Positions 21,313 to 32,893 of a DNA stretch of 64,000 bases are shown one piece after another; the stretch's first letter is position 1; each line of letters begins with the position of its first letter. Source of the DNA: Moniliella sp. 'wahieum' (lineage: Eukaryota > Basidiomycota > Moniliellomycetes > Moniliellales > Moniliellaceae); contig RSEE01000144.1 in the NCBI GenBank assembly GCA_003971905.1, forward strand, positions 1 to 64,000, given 5' to 3'. The notes beneath the pieces were generated by a model. It was given only the letters and a program-made list of their open reading frames with translations, was not told the DNA's origin and did no database searches. A program made the translations under genes and the position numbers.

Positions 21313-22479
21313 TCCACCTCAAGCTCGTCGAATCGTCGTGCTATGGCTGTCAGTTTTTGTTGAGTCGACGCTGGTTTCGTCCGATTCAACACGGCCATCT
21401 CTTTTCCCCCCTCCCCCGTCCCCCCTCTCTCTTTCTCGGCGTTCATCTGCCCCCTGCACTTTCTCTTTGTACTCTGTACTACCTCTCTCTACGTTGCTTT
21501 GGAAATGGAGGGTATCCCGTGTGACATGTAAAGAAGCGATGCCTACGCACGATGCAGTGTTCTTTTCTCACAGTCCTATTGTTGGTTGTTGGTGACATGA
21601 GTTTCACGTTGATCGATGGACACTCTGTTAGTTTGCGGGCGTAGTAAAGCGCATGTAGACAAAATCCCTCCGCATCAGCGGTTGGATGTACCTTGCCGTT
21701 TTGTTGTGCACGATCATCGATGTTCTAACTGATACCGTCAATGCAGGCGTGTCGATCGTGTTGGTAGGCTGCCAGTGTTACTAGTTGCTAGATACTGGGG
21801 AGGGCTGCTACTGGAAGCTGAGCTTGGCTTGCTTCAGCTTCACTGCCCTATTCCAACTGTCGGTGAGTTGGGCTTGATTCCCAGCATCTGACATTCTCAG
21901 GCTTCTCGACAGCGCCTGAGCCTGAGCCGGAGCCGGAGAGCCGTCGGCTGCCTGTTCCCCACGCCACTGGCCAGCGTGGCGGGTGACCGCACTAATGATC
22001 GGTGATGGGCTCTGGCCCCAGTGTGCAAGGAAACGCGCATCACGTGCAGCACGCGTCAGCGCAGTGCTGTGGCTGGGGTCATGCATCATGCATCATGCAT
22101 GGCGCTGCACTCGGACGGCAGTGGCGCCGTGCCGCGCGCGCGGATCGAGCGGCGCGCGCGGGGGAGGGGGCAGTGTGGGCGCGGTGCACGCCGTCTGTGC
22201 TGGTGCGGGCGCGTGCGGATGGGGCGGCGGGGCGGCGGGGCAGGACAGCAGTGTGGCAGCAGGCGGCCTCGCGCGCGCTGCGCCGCCCGCCCGTGCGGCA
22301 GGCCGTGTCTGGGGATGCAGGATGCGCCGGCAGGCCGTGACGCGTGACGGGGGGTGACCAGTGAGCTAGTGACGAGCCGCTGGGGAGCCATCCAGTCCCT
22401 ATCCAGTCCGCCTGCACCCGCCAGACATTCTGCGCTGCCTCGCCTGCGCCGCTGCTTGCCCACCACCTCCTTCCTCCCC
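21313..22479. other. Intergenic region, GC-rich block
   Basis: Contains the 3' region of the glycosidase gene and a GC-rich block at 21960-22350. The block includes GCCAGCGTGGC (21970-21980), ATGCATCATGCATC repeats (22081-22101) and a GTGACGCGTGAC palindrome (22337-22348). No coding sequence is recognised. Confidence 0.5.
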
Positions 22480-23383
22480 ATGGGCAACTGGCTCACACGC
22501 AAGCTGCGCCCCAAGGCGCCTCCCGCCGACACCACCGCCACCGCCACCGCCACCACCCAACAGCCCTCCGCCGCCAGCCCCGCCCCCCCCCGCTGCGGCC
22601 CCCTCCATCACCACCACCCCTCCCGAGCCCTCTGCCGCCGCCACCGCCACCGCCACCGCCGCCGCCACGCCTCAGCCCGACCCCCCCGCCTCGGCACTGC
22701 CCAAATCGCCCAGCACCTACAGCGCCCTCCGCGCCCCCTTTATCCCTCGTTTCCGCAACCGCAGCCGCAGTCGCGCAGCCACCCACCGGCCACTGCCGCC
22801 TCAGCCCGCAGCCACGGAGACCAAGCCCGCCTCCGCTACCGCTGACGGCTCCAAAGACAAAGTCTCGGCGGCCTCAGCCACGTCGCCACCATCTACCGCC
22901 AATGGCGGCCCGCAGTCGCCACTTTTGTCCAGCAGCAGCCACGAGGGCCCACCAGCGTCTCTTGACCAGACCCAGGTGCAGGCGCCCGAGCAGCTGCAGG
23001 CGCAGACGCAGCCGCAAAAGCAAGACCAGAGCGATCTGTTCCAGTTTGGGTTTGGCGGGGCACCCGAGGGTCTCGCATCCAGCTTGGTCATCCCCAAAAC
23101 GGGGGCCCATGTCCGGCCCAGCACACCACCGCAGCTAGGGGAGTTGCCCTCGGTCCGTCCCCTCTCGACGGACGAGTTGATGGCCCAATGGTCCAAGCAG
23201 GCCAACGCCAACGCTAACGGCACCGCGGCCCCGTGCAGGCATTGTGACCTTCCCCCGGTCTTGGCCCCTCTGCGGAGGAGACACATTCGATACCCCCTTG
23301 CTATCTTCCTCCCCTTTGCCCCCTCCCCCCCCCCTGCCCGATTCCCCTCTACCTCTTGCCTCTTTCATCCCACCGCGCTGTAG
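22480..23383 (+). CDS. Disordered protein with N-myristoylation-like start
   Basis: I do not recognise the family. The ATG at 22480 gives MGNWLTRKLRPKAPP, with Gly at position 2 and a basic patch, a plausible N-myristoylation and membrane-binding signal. The frame slips in the C9 run 22583-22591, where C8 would restore it. The protein then continues as Ala/Thr/Pro-rich text with ALPKSPSTYSALRAPFIPRF and RNRSRSR. Later it reads SLDQTQVQAPEQLQAQTQPQ, DLFQFGFGGAPEGLASS and SVRPLSTDELMAQWSKQANA. The hydrophilic composition over some 250 residues supports coding. The end is uncertain: one frame stops at 23383 and another runs on in Pro/Ser-rich text. Confidence 0.55.
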
Positions 23384-23983
23384 TAGGGCTTACCCCCGCT
23401 TCTTCCCTCTGCCTGCCTCCGTGGTGTGGTTACACCCCGTCCTCTCTACTCCAGCCGGCCCGTCATCCTACCCACCCCAGCCTCTCTCTCTTCTCTGACG
23501 TTCTGTGCCTGGCTTGTCCTGTGTCTGCGTGTCTGTCTTGACGTTTTGTTTTGCGGGCACTACTCTCGTTGCTGCTTTGGAAAATACACACTGCACGCCC
23601 TGTGGATGGGTGTGGGTGGGCCGCATGTAGTTGTGGACAAACGACGCAGGTGGGACAGACGGGACAGGTGGGATAGGTGGGACAGGTGGGACGCGACGGC
23701 GGATGCGCGGCTGGCTGCAGCTGCTGCCCGGCGCTCATTAACATTGGCTAATTGGCTAATGCAGAGGTGCGATGCAGTGCCTGCGGAAAATCGAAAACCA
23801 GCGGCGGAAAAGGCAACTGCGGGTATACTACGACCCCTACTCCACCTGCTACTACTACTGCTACTGCTAGTGCGGCTGCGCCACTGCCACCACCATCATC
23901 ACCATCACCGCCTCCCCTTCACCTCTCTGCCACGCTGCCCTTCGCTATTTCATTCCCTGGCCACACTTCCGCTCATGAGCGCG
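23384..23983. other. Intergenic region upstream of the transportin gene
   Basis: Contains GGGACAGGTGGGA-type tandem repeats at 23651-23692 and a CCACCATCATCACC tract near 23888-23910. An N-terminal exon of the transportin gene could lie here, but none can be defined. Confidence 0.4.
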
Positions 23984-26835
23984 ATGGCCACTGTGCCCTA
24001 CTCGACCGCCAAGGGCGCCTCATCCGTCCGCACTCCCCTTTCGGTGCGGGCAAGGGCAAGGGCGAGGACAGGGACCTATCCCTGGGCACGTCCGAGGAGA
24101 TGGAAGAGCTTCGAGCCTTTCCCGACTACCCTGCCTACCTTCTCGTTGTCTTTACTCGGAATCACGAAGCCCAGATCCCCCCCATACGCGAAGCGGTGGC
24201 AGGTCTCTTGTTGCGCAACCACCTCCTCAACTCTGCCCTGCTCTATCCTCTCAGCGGGCGCACGCTGGCCGACATCCGACAGCAAGTCCTGCCCCTCCTC
24301 CGCTCCCCCCACCAGCTCATTCGCCGAACAGCCGGCTTGGCTCTGGCCGCATTGGTCAAATCGTATCCTTCTCAATTGAGTAGCATGATCACTGGCCTCC
24401 GTACCCACCTCCTTTCCGCCTCGCTTACGGAACTGCATGCGGCCTTGTGTGTGTTGACAGAATTGGCGCAGGATGCGCCGCAACGGTTCGCGTCGCTGTC
24501 GAAGCAGAACTGGTTGGTCTCCGCTTCGGTGCTGTTTACCTTCTCCTCCACGCTGCAGGTGCGCATTCTAGCCCTGCGCACCTGCATGCGCTTGCTCTGG
24601 TCTCTTCACCTATCCTCACCCCGGATTTGGAAAGTCTGTTGGACGCTCTACTTGCGCGGACCAAAGATCCCGATCCGAGTGTGCGCACGCTCGTCGTCAA
24701 ACGTTTTGCTCCATGGTGCGTCTGCTGCCACAAAAGCTCCTGACGCACATGGACGTCGTGATGAAGTTCATGCTCGCCTCGACCCGCGACGCCAACCCAC
24801 AGATTGCGCTGGAAGCATGTCGGTTCTGGCTCGAAGCGGCCGAACACCCACGTGTCGCTACGTCTCTCCTCCGTGGCTTCCTGCCGCACCTCGTCCCAGT
24901 TCTTCTCGCATCCATGGTCTACGATAAAACCGACCTGCTTGTCTTGGAGCGCGAGCAAAATCGCCGCCTCCCACTCTCCATTCGTCCACCCTCCTCGCTG
25001 CACATCCAACCCTCGCTCGCGCGCAGCCCCAAGGAGCTTGCACCATCTACTGCAGCACCGGCCTCCGCATCCGCACAGGACCAGGACCCTTCCACTTCCA
25101 TTTCCACTTCCATTTCCACTTCCACTTCCGCTTCCACTTCCGCTTCCACTACCACTTCTACTACCACTACCACTACTGCCTCCGGCTCCGCTTCGGGCCC
25201 TCCCAAATCGCCCCCCGACGTGTCGGAATTTGATCCGCTCAATGACTGGAACTTGCGCAAGTGCAGTGCCGCGACGCTGGACATGTTGTCCGTTCGCTTT
25301 CCTGCCGAGCTCTTACGTCCGCTGCTGCCGCTGCTGAGGCAGAAACTGCGCTCGTCCGAGTGGGTGGAGAAAGAAGCTGGGGTATTGGCGTTGGGTGCGA
25401 TTGCGGACGGTGCGTACGACGAGATGCGCGCTCACTTGCCCCATTTGATTCCGTTTTTGATCCCGCTGCTGGGCTTCAAACATGCATTGGTGCGCAGCAT
25501 TGCGTGCTGGACATTGGGGCGGTACGGGCGCTGGTGTTTGGCCGACGAATCGGAGCACATCTCCACGTACTTTTCCCCGGTCCTGGAGGGCCTGCTCAAG
25601 TGCACGCTCGACCCTAGTATGCGGGTGCAAGGCTGGGTGCAGCGCAGTGGCCACGTTGGCCGAAGATGCAGGGACGGAACTGGTGCCGTTTCTGCCCATG
25701 GTGCTGGGAAACCTGATGCAGGCATACCAGCAGTTCCACAACCAGAGGGACAGCATGCTGGCCGTCTACGACGCTCTGGGCGCGGTCGTGGACGCTGTGG
25801 GAGATAGTCTGTGCGAGGCCGAGTATGCCCAGCTCCTCTTGCCGCCCTCATGGCACGATGGGCGGCACTTGCGAACGACGACCCGGGGCTCCCACCCCTG
25901 CTGGAATTCTTGTCGTCTGTGGCCATCGTGATGGAAACCAGGTTCCAGCCGTATGCGCCAGCGGTGTTCCAGCGGTGCGTGGTGCTGTCTGAGTCGCTGA
26001 TGCGGTACGAGGTGTGGGGGCGAGGTACGCCATCCACCTGGCCCGAAGCAAGACTAGTGGTGGATGCGCTGGATCTGTTGTCGGGGCTGATGCAGGGTCT
26101 TCAAGGGCGAGCACAACCTTTGGTCCAGGCCATGGCATCGTCCATCTTGCCGCTTTTGACGCTGTTTGCGAGTGCGGGAGAGCGAAGTGAGGCAATCGGC
26201 ATTTGCCTTCCTAGGGGACCTAGCTATCTTTTCTTTTGCCCATCTGCGCCCTGTGCTCCCCCCTTTGCTGCCCTACTTGATTGCCCAGATCGAGGACAGT
26301 CCCAAGGGCCCGAATGTGAGCGTGTGCAACAACGCAGCTTGGGCCCTGGGGGAAATCGCACTGCAACTCGGGCCGGATCCTGGGCTGCAGCAGTGGGTGC
26401 CCACCATGCGGGACCACTTGATGCCCGTGCTACTCATCCTAAATCCAGTCGCCCCTAGCGGAAAACGCGGCGGTGGCACTGGGCCGACTGGGCCTGGTCG
26501 CGCCCGAGGAGGTAGCCGCGTACCTCGGCACCTTTGCTCTGCCCTGGTGCACGGCCATGTGGGACGTGAAGGATACAGAAGAAAAAGATTCGGGCTTCCG
26601 CGGCTTTTGCCGCATGGTCCAGCACAACCCGACTGCGATTCAGACCCCCTTGACATTTGCCGTGTTGGCCTTGGCTATTGCCCAGTGTCCACCCCGTCGC
26701 ACGAACTGAACCAGATGTTCGCCTCGCTCTTGCTGGACTACCGGACCAAGTGGGAGCAGACAAGCTTGGCCCGAGCTTCTTGCCCATCTGCCCGTTCGCG
26801 TTGTTCGTCGGCTGCAAAAACGGTATGGGATTTGA
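23984..26835 (+). CDS. Transportin / Kap104-type importin beta, frameshifted
   Basis: A nuclear import receptor built of HEAT repeats. Diagnostic segments in order are MEELRAFPDYPAYLL, IRRTAGLALAALVKSYP, ARTKDPDPSVRTLVVK, LEACRFWLEAAEHP and DWNLRKCSAATLDML. Then come LALGAIADGAYDEM, ALVRSIACWTLGRYG, AYQQFHNQRDSMLAVYDALG, LLEFLSSVAIVMETRFQPYA, VVDALDLLSGLMQGL, VCNNAAWALGEIALQLG and EEKDSGFRGFCRMVQHNP. These match transportin-1/Kap104 closely in order. An acidic/Ser-Thr loop precedes DWNLRK as in that family. The end reads HLPVRVVRRLQKRYGI with a stop at 26835. At least seven frame changes occur (near 24600, 24710, 25635, 25850, 26180, 26455, 26700-26780). The start is uncertain: the ATG at 23984 is one candidate. 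Confidence 0.85.
25095..25175. repeat. TCCACTTCC/ACTACC repeat in the transportin acidic-loop region
   Basis: Tandem TTCCAC and ACTACC units encode a Ser-Thr repeat within the loop between HEAT repeats. This is a length-variable site inside a coding region. Confidence 0.8.
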
Positions 26836-27306
26836 TCTTGGAACTCCCTGCCTTTCTATCTTCGTGCCAAAGCCGGCCCGCCGAGCATGATATGGAGATG
26901 ATGTCAATGATGGGGCTGGATAGATGAGCACGTGTGAGCTCGATGGGTTCTAACCTAGCTAGCAACAGCAGCAGCACCGACAGCAGCCAGAGATGGCAGA
27001 TGGCACGCAAGAGCTACGAGCAGACTTCGGCTGTTGCTGTTTTGCGTAGTCGCGAGACCGAATCTTCGTTGGTGCTAGAGTGGGGCATAGATGAATGGAT
27101 GATTGTTAACTGGTGATCTTGCGGGGTAGCCGTAGTTTCAAAGTTTCATCCCCGGGCGGAAATGGCCCTGAGCCCCATTCCGCTCCCCGCCAATTTTTTG
27201 GGCAATTTTTCGGGGCCGCCGCCTGGGCCTGGACTGCGGCTGGGCGGGCGGGTGTTGGAGTTGCGTAGGCTGCCCCACCACCACCACCCGGATCCCTGTG
27301 CTCGCC
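26836..27306. other. Intergenic region between transportin and nop4 genes
   Basis: Short spacer with no gene visible. It should contain the transportin terminator and the nop4 promoter; no clear TATA box was found. Confidence 0.4.
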
Positions 27307-30300
27307 ATGGCCTCTGCCTCCGATCCTCCGCCCAAGATCCGCGGGGGCAAGATGCTGTTCGTCTCGCGTCTTCCGTACAGCGTCACCACCGACACGCTCA
27401 ACGAATACTTTGGTGACATTGGCCCTCTGCGCAAAGCGTTTGTCGTGACCGACAAGGAGTCGCACAAGTCCAAGGGTGTGGCCTATGTCCAGTATGCCTT
27501 GGCTGACGATGCGGAGCGGGCCGTGGAGGAGCTTGGAAACAAGCCCATTCCTGGTATTGAGGGTGCCCCTCGCCCGATTCGTATCGAGCTCGCACGTACA
27601 CGCGAACCCCCCACCGACCGCAAACGTCCCGCCGACCCCCTCGAGGCAGACAGCAAGAAAGCCAAGCTCACCTCGGTTCGCCCTGATTCGGCCGCAGCGT
27701 CCGTCCCGACACCGAAGCAGGACAAAAAAGTGGTGCCCGCCTTGGGGCCTGCACCTGTCGCTGACCCTGTCTCTGTCTCTGCCATCCCATCTACCTCGCC
27801 GGCGACGACCAAGGCCGCTAGGCCCGCATCCGCATCCGCGTCTGCCTCTACCTCTGCCTCTGCCCACGTGTCTAAGGAAGATCGTGCACTTGCTCAACGT
27901 ACCCTGGTTGTCACTGGCCTTGCGCGCTGCAGCCCTCAGCCCGACACGAAACAACTGTACAAGCGGGTGCGTAAGCTAGGGGATGTGGAGGAAGTGTTCT
28001 ACCCTGCCCCAGGCGCGGACGTGAATACGGCGCATGTGCTGTTCCGTACGCCGAACCATGCACAACTTGCTGTGCCCAAGCTCGATGGCCATATCTACAA
28101 GTCTGCCACGCTGCGTGCCCACCTCAAAGCTCGGGTCGATGCGCGGTCGCGGTTGGAGAAGACGATTACCAATCCCGAGACACGCGCTCGACGCGAAGCG
28201 GCCGCTGCTCAGACCAAGGCTGCTTCCTTGTTGGACGCCATTGCGGTTCTCAACTTGCCCCATTCGTCGTTGCGCGTCCCGGGGCAAGGTCCACTCGATG
28301 GAATGGAACTGCTTTCGCATGCCTCGGGCGGAGCCTTTGCCAACGGACGGATCGAACGGCGCAATCGGCTGATTGTGCGCAACTTGCCCTTTGATGTATG
28401 TCCCCGTTCTAATTCTAGTTCTAGTTCTAGTTTACTGCTACGGAGGAGAAGGGATCGGAACTGACTCGCTTGCCCAGATCACCGGAAGACTTGAAGGCGT
28501 ACTTTTTGCCGTTTGGACCGTTGTATGAAGTGGATGTACCCCAGACGGAAAAGAAGGTGCGGGTCCACAAGCGGCCTCGGGGCGCACACGCCGCGACTAC
28601 CACGGAGACGGAGGAAGATGCGATGAGTGGAGTGGAGGAGGACGAGGAGGCGTCATCTGCTTCGGAGGGAGCATCGTCAGAAGAGGAAGAAGAGACGGCA
28701 TCTGACGATGACGAGGACTCGGACTCGGATGGTGACGATGACGATGAGGAATCCGAGGCAGAGAAGAGGAGAAGCAACGCTGCGTCCGATGCCGAGTCGG
28801 ACACATCCTCTTCGTCCTCCAAGGCCAGCGGCTGCTGCGACTGCGAAGCCTGCCGCGACAACAACCCGTGGTCGTGGGTTCGGGTTTGTGTGGTTTGTGT
28901 CGTACGCGGATGCGGAACGTGCGCTGAGTCTGAACGAGACCGAGATGCGGCATGGGGAGGCGGAGCGCGTGGCACTGCAGGCGGCCAAGAACTCGGGTCT
29001 GGGTGTGGTGCGGCGCAAAGCCAAGAAGGCACGGGATGTGGTGTTGCAGCATGCCCATCCGGCCGCACGGTGACTGTGCAGTTTGCCGTGGGGAAGGACG
29101 AGTACGAGAAGACCAAGGACCAGGCTACGGTCCCCCACCTCTGACGGAGAGGATGAGGCGGAAGGTGCCAAGGACGCCAAGTCTTCCCGCGAAGGAGGGG
29201 AGAAGAGCCGCCCCCACCCCCTGAGGAGGGCACCACCCTCTTTGTCCGTAACATCCCCTTTAGTGCTACCGAGGCAGAGTTTGCTGCTCTCTTCCGTGGG
29301 TTTGGTCCGATGCGGTATGCGCGGCTGGTGATGGGTAGTGACAAGACGCCGCGGGGCACGGGCTTTGTCTCATTCTGGGACAAGATCATGCGGATGCCTG
29401 TCTGGCGCTGGCGAAACGCGTCAGCAAGGAAGCCGCCACATCGGAGACCAAGGCGGAAGGCCAACACTACTCTTCTGTCTTGACTGCCGATGCGGGGTCG
29501 CCATGGCAGCGCCGCTGACGCTGCAGGGCCGTGTTCTTGTGGTTGTCCCCGCCATGGAGCGAGGGGATGCAGCGGCGATTGCTGCCGATCGGGTGGCAGC
29601 GCGGGCCAAGACGGATAAGAGGAACACCCACTTGTTGCGGGAAGGGGTACCGTTTGCCCATTCCCCACTGGCGTCTGAGTTGGGGAGAAAGATGCGGAAG
29701 TCCGCATGGCGTCGTTTGGGTTGCGCAAGCAACAACTTTCGGCCAATGCTGCGCTGTATGTTTCGCCGACGCGACTGTCGGTCCGGCGGCTGCCTCTGTG
29801 GGTAGGGGATGTAGAGCTGCGTCGACTCGCGTCGTTGGCGCTGCGTGCGTTTGACCAGGAGGTCAAGGACGGTACCCGTGCCCCTTCCTCCCGCCGAGGC
29901 AGAGGCCAAGGGATACGACCCGGGCCACGTACCGTCAAGGGTGTCACGCCCGGATCATCCGGCAAAAGGACCGGTTGGACCAGCTGTTTGCGTCGCGTGG
30001 CCTGGGCCGTTCCCAAGGGTACGGGTTTGTGGAACTGCCATCGTTGCCGATGGCACTGAAAGTGCTGCGGTACCTCAACGCCTGGCCCGAGGCGTGCCGA
30101 CGCTGGTCAAGCTGCACCGTACCGAACTGCAGGGCACCCGGAAGCATCTTACCGCTGAGCTCAAGCATGTTTCTCCGGCCAAACGCGAGGAGACGGAACT
30201 GTTGTTGAAGCGGATCGAAGCACGGTTGAAGGAGCTTGACACGTCCGAGCGAGGCGGGCGGTTGCTGGTCGAGTTTGCTTTGGAAAACGCTACCATCACG

Positions 30301-30510
30301 CGCAAACGCCGGGAACGTACGCTGCAGCTCAAGGCCGGCAACGCACGCAAGGCGCGCGACCCCAATTCGACCCACGTACGTGAGGCACGGGAATGGGGAA
30401 AGTTTGCAGCCAAGGCGGATGGGTACGTGAAGAATGCCAAGAAGGATCGTGGACCCGGCAGCATCATTGCGCGTAAGCGGCGTGAGAAGAAGGCGAAGCG
30501 CAAGGCGTAA
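27307..30510 (+). CDS. nop4: Nop4/RBM28-like nucleolar RNA-binding protein
   Basis: A four-RRM protein needed for 60S ribosome assembly. ATG at 27307. RRM1 reads KMLFVSRLPYSVTTDTLNEY and GVAYVQYALADDAERAVEEL. RRM2 reads RTLVVTGLARCSPQPDT and AHVLFRTPNHAQLAVPKLDG. RRM3 begins RNRLIVRNLPFD just before the intron 28396-28477 (GTATGT...CCCAG). Two bases seem missing right after it (ITEEDLKAYFLPFGPLYEVD expected). A long Asp/Glu/Ser acidic insert (28620-28800) follows, then GFGFVWFVSYADAERAL. RRM4 reads TTLFVRNIPFSATEAEF and ARLVMGSDKTPRGTGFVSF. The C-terminus has GYGFVELPSLPMALKVLRYL and LLVEFALENATITRKRRE, ending in a Lys-rich tail. Multiple frameshifts lie between 28860 and 30100. Confidence 0.85.
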
Positions 30511-30690
30511 GGTACACGTTACATATGCATCTGTTTCTCCTCGACTGGCAACGACACTTGCGTCATGGTGACACCGACGCATAGATGGTGTTTATCGATA
30601 TAAGTGGGGATGGTTCTATGTAGGGTACAAACCGGCGCTCCTGCCTCCATAGGAAAGTGCGCTTGCTAGTCAAAGTAGTCCAGTCTGCTC

Positions 30691-32705
30691 TCATAGTATG
30701 GAGGGGCCCGTCAGGAACGGGTCGGCCAACAGGGCTTCCAACGTCAAGGCAGGGTCTTCTCCCAAGTCGAAGAGGGTAGTGAGGTCGAGTGGGGGTACCT
30801 CAGGTGGACTTTCCATTGCAGTGGCCTGTGCCTTAGCTTGGCCAGCTGCTCTCGTCGCCGGCCCATGAGGTTGGTACTGTAGGCTTGCATGTACTCGTCC
30901 AGCGCGCTCGAGCCGTCGCCCGATTGCTGTTGGCGGCGCAACGCGAGGGAGAGCAATTGTTCCAGTCGTTCGCCCGACAAGGAGCCTTGTTCTTCCCATG
31001 GAATCTCCTGTTCGCTTCCCCGCCGCCCGTCTTGCAGCACCTCAATCGCACTCGTTACCAATGTTGCGCCTTGAGGCCGCAGCAGGAGGTCCAACACGAG
31101 CATCAGGCCCGCATTGAACACAGCATGGCGAAACGTCCAGGTACGATGCAAGACTTGGCCTGCGTGACTGCACTCGACACCAAGGCGCACCACGGCTTGC
31201 GCCTCCTCCACCCCGGGACCCAACCCGCCGACCAAAGCGTATGGCATGTGCAAACTCACTGAACCGAACGGAGCAGGGCGGTGAGCATGGTGCCCTGCAG
31301 CCCGATGAATGGGTAGGTGGTTAACAAACGTTTGGCTGCATCACTTTTCACTGCCAAGGGTACTTCGGGGCTGAGCAGGTCTCCACGCTCTACCAACAGC
31401 GTAGTTAACGCCGTGTCGGCCTGGCGTAGTTGCTCGGGCGTCACTCCGGCCCGCTCCGACGCATCGTGCAGTCCCAGCTCACAGAGTTGGCGAGCCTGTT
31501 GGGCCGCATTCAGAAGTAACGGCCACACGCCAAAGGCGACCAGGTGCGGCGCTACCTCTGCGAGCTGGGCGTGGGAGACGCCCTGCCACGAGGTGGTGAA
31601 GGTACCAGGGTAGACCATGTAGCAGCCCTGGTACGGCGCCGCGCGCCAGTCGAACCACAGTACCATGGCCCAGATGGCAGCCGAGATGTACAGTTCGGGT
31701 TTGAGGTCTTTGACGGGACCGAGGCGGTCCATGCGTGCTTGACGGGCGGCACGGATGCATGTGTCCAGCACACCCATGCATCCGGGCGGAATCGCAACAC
31801 ATAGGCTGGCGGTCAAGATGGCCAGGCCGGCCTGGATGGCGAGTTGAATACTGGGACAATGGTGCATCGGGCACGCTGCGCGCTCGGCCTGAAGGATGCT
31901 CTCCTGAAAGCAGATACGGGCAATGGCGGTAAGCTTGCTTGCTTCCGCATGTGTTTCCGACCGGGCTGCGATCACGCCCCAGATGAGCAGGAGGGAAGGA
32001 GCGGCGAGGTGGTAGACGGTGGCGGTGGCCGCACACAGAAACGCGAGCAACGGAAGGGTCAATCCGTGGCGTGTGGCGAGATAGACCTCGTTGGGGGCAA
32101 GCGGAGGCAGCGCATACAGAGCCTTGGCACGCTCCTCCATGTCGACGGGGTCGTACCAGGGGGAAGCAACCGCGACCTGGTCCCAGTGCATCCGGAGCAC
32201 GTGCAGCATCTGATCGATGGTGCTGGGAAGCAGGGCACGCGCCTCGGCGGCCAGGTGGCTCCATGGGTCGGGGGTGGCGCAAACAGAGGGAGGAGCGAAG
32301 CGAGGATAGGGCTTGGGAAGGGGTGTGTCTCGCGTGGTTGGAGGGTGAGAAGGGAGCGGGTAAAAGTGTCCTGGCCCGTGGGGGCGGGCACGGGAGGCGC
32401 AGGAGCGGCGCCGGTGGTGGGACAGGGACAAGGGCTGGCGGGGGCCGTGTGGCCGCGGGGTCCGCAGCAGCCGTGGTGGTGGTGGTGGCTGTGGGGGCGG
32501 GGGGGTCGCCGCTGCGGATCTGGGCGAGGGGCACGCCGGCAATGGTGCACTGGCTGGGGGGGCGGCCGTGGGCGAGGCAGGAGGAGCAGACGGGCGCGCG
32601 GCGGTCGCACTTGAGCTTGGAGGTCTTGCACAGATCGCACGACAGCTGCGCGCGGCGGCGGCGCTTGCGCGTGGGCTCCGAGGGCGGGGTGGGCGTGTGG
32701 GCCAT
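30691..32705 (-). CDS. Zn2Cys6 fungal transcription factor
   Basis: A DNA-binding regulator. From the ATG at 32705 a basic segment RKRRRRAQLS precedes the cluster CDLCKTSKLKCDRRAPVCSSC, with the last Cys in PPSQC (C-x2-C-x6-C-x6-C-x2-C-x9-C). The frame changes near 32330 into the middle homology region, with LPSTIDQMLHVLRMHWDQVA, YDPVDMEERAKALYALPPLA and AACPMHHCPSIQLAIQAGLA. Then come GVLDTCIRAARQARMDRLG and LYISAAIWAMVLWFDW, typical of the fungal-specific regulatory domain. Another slip at 31258 leads to MPYALVGGLGPGVEEAQAVV. A last slip gives the acidic-hydrophobic tail LDLTTLFDLGEDPALTLEAL, a likely activation domain, ending at 30691. Target genes are unknown. It is divergent from the TrpRS gene, 188 bp apart. 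Confidence 0.8.
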
Positions 32706-32893
32706 GGAGGGAGGCGGTGGTGGGGGGGGGGCGTCTGACGCCCACTGGGCCCAATACAGCCTCGGTGTGTAGCCACCCGGCGGAGTTAGCGGGCTGCCGG
32801 AGGGGGCTAGTAGTTACTCGGTACAAGTTACTAGGCATCCTAGCTAGCCAGTTATCTGATACGCAGCCTCTACTGCGTGCCCAGTCGCATGAA

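Noticed and set aside
26931-27120. Extra exon after the transportin stop
   Set aside because: The protein already ends with the family C-terminus at 26835 and the following frames lack similarity.
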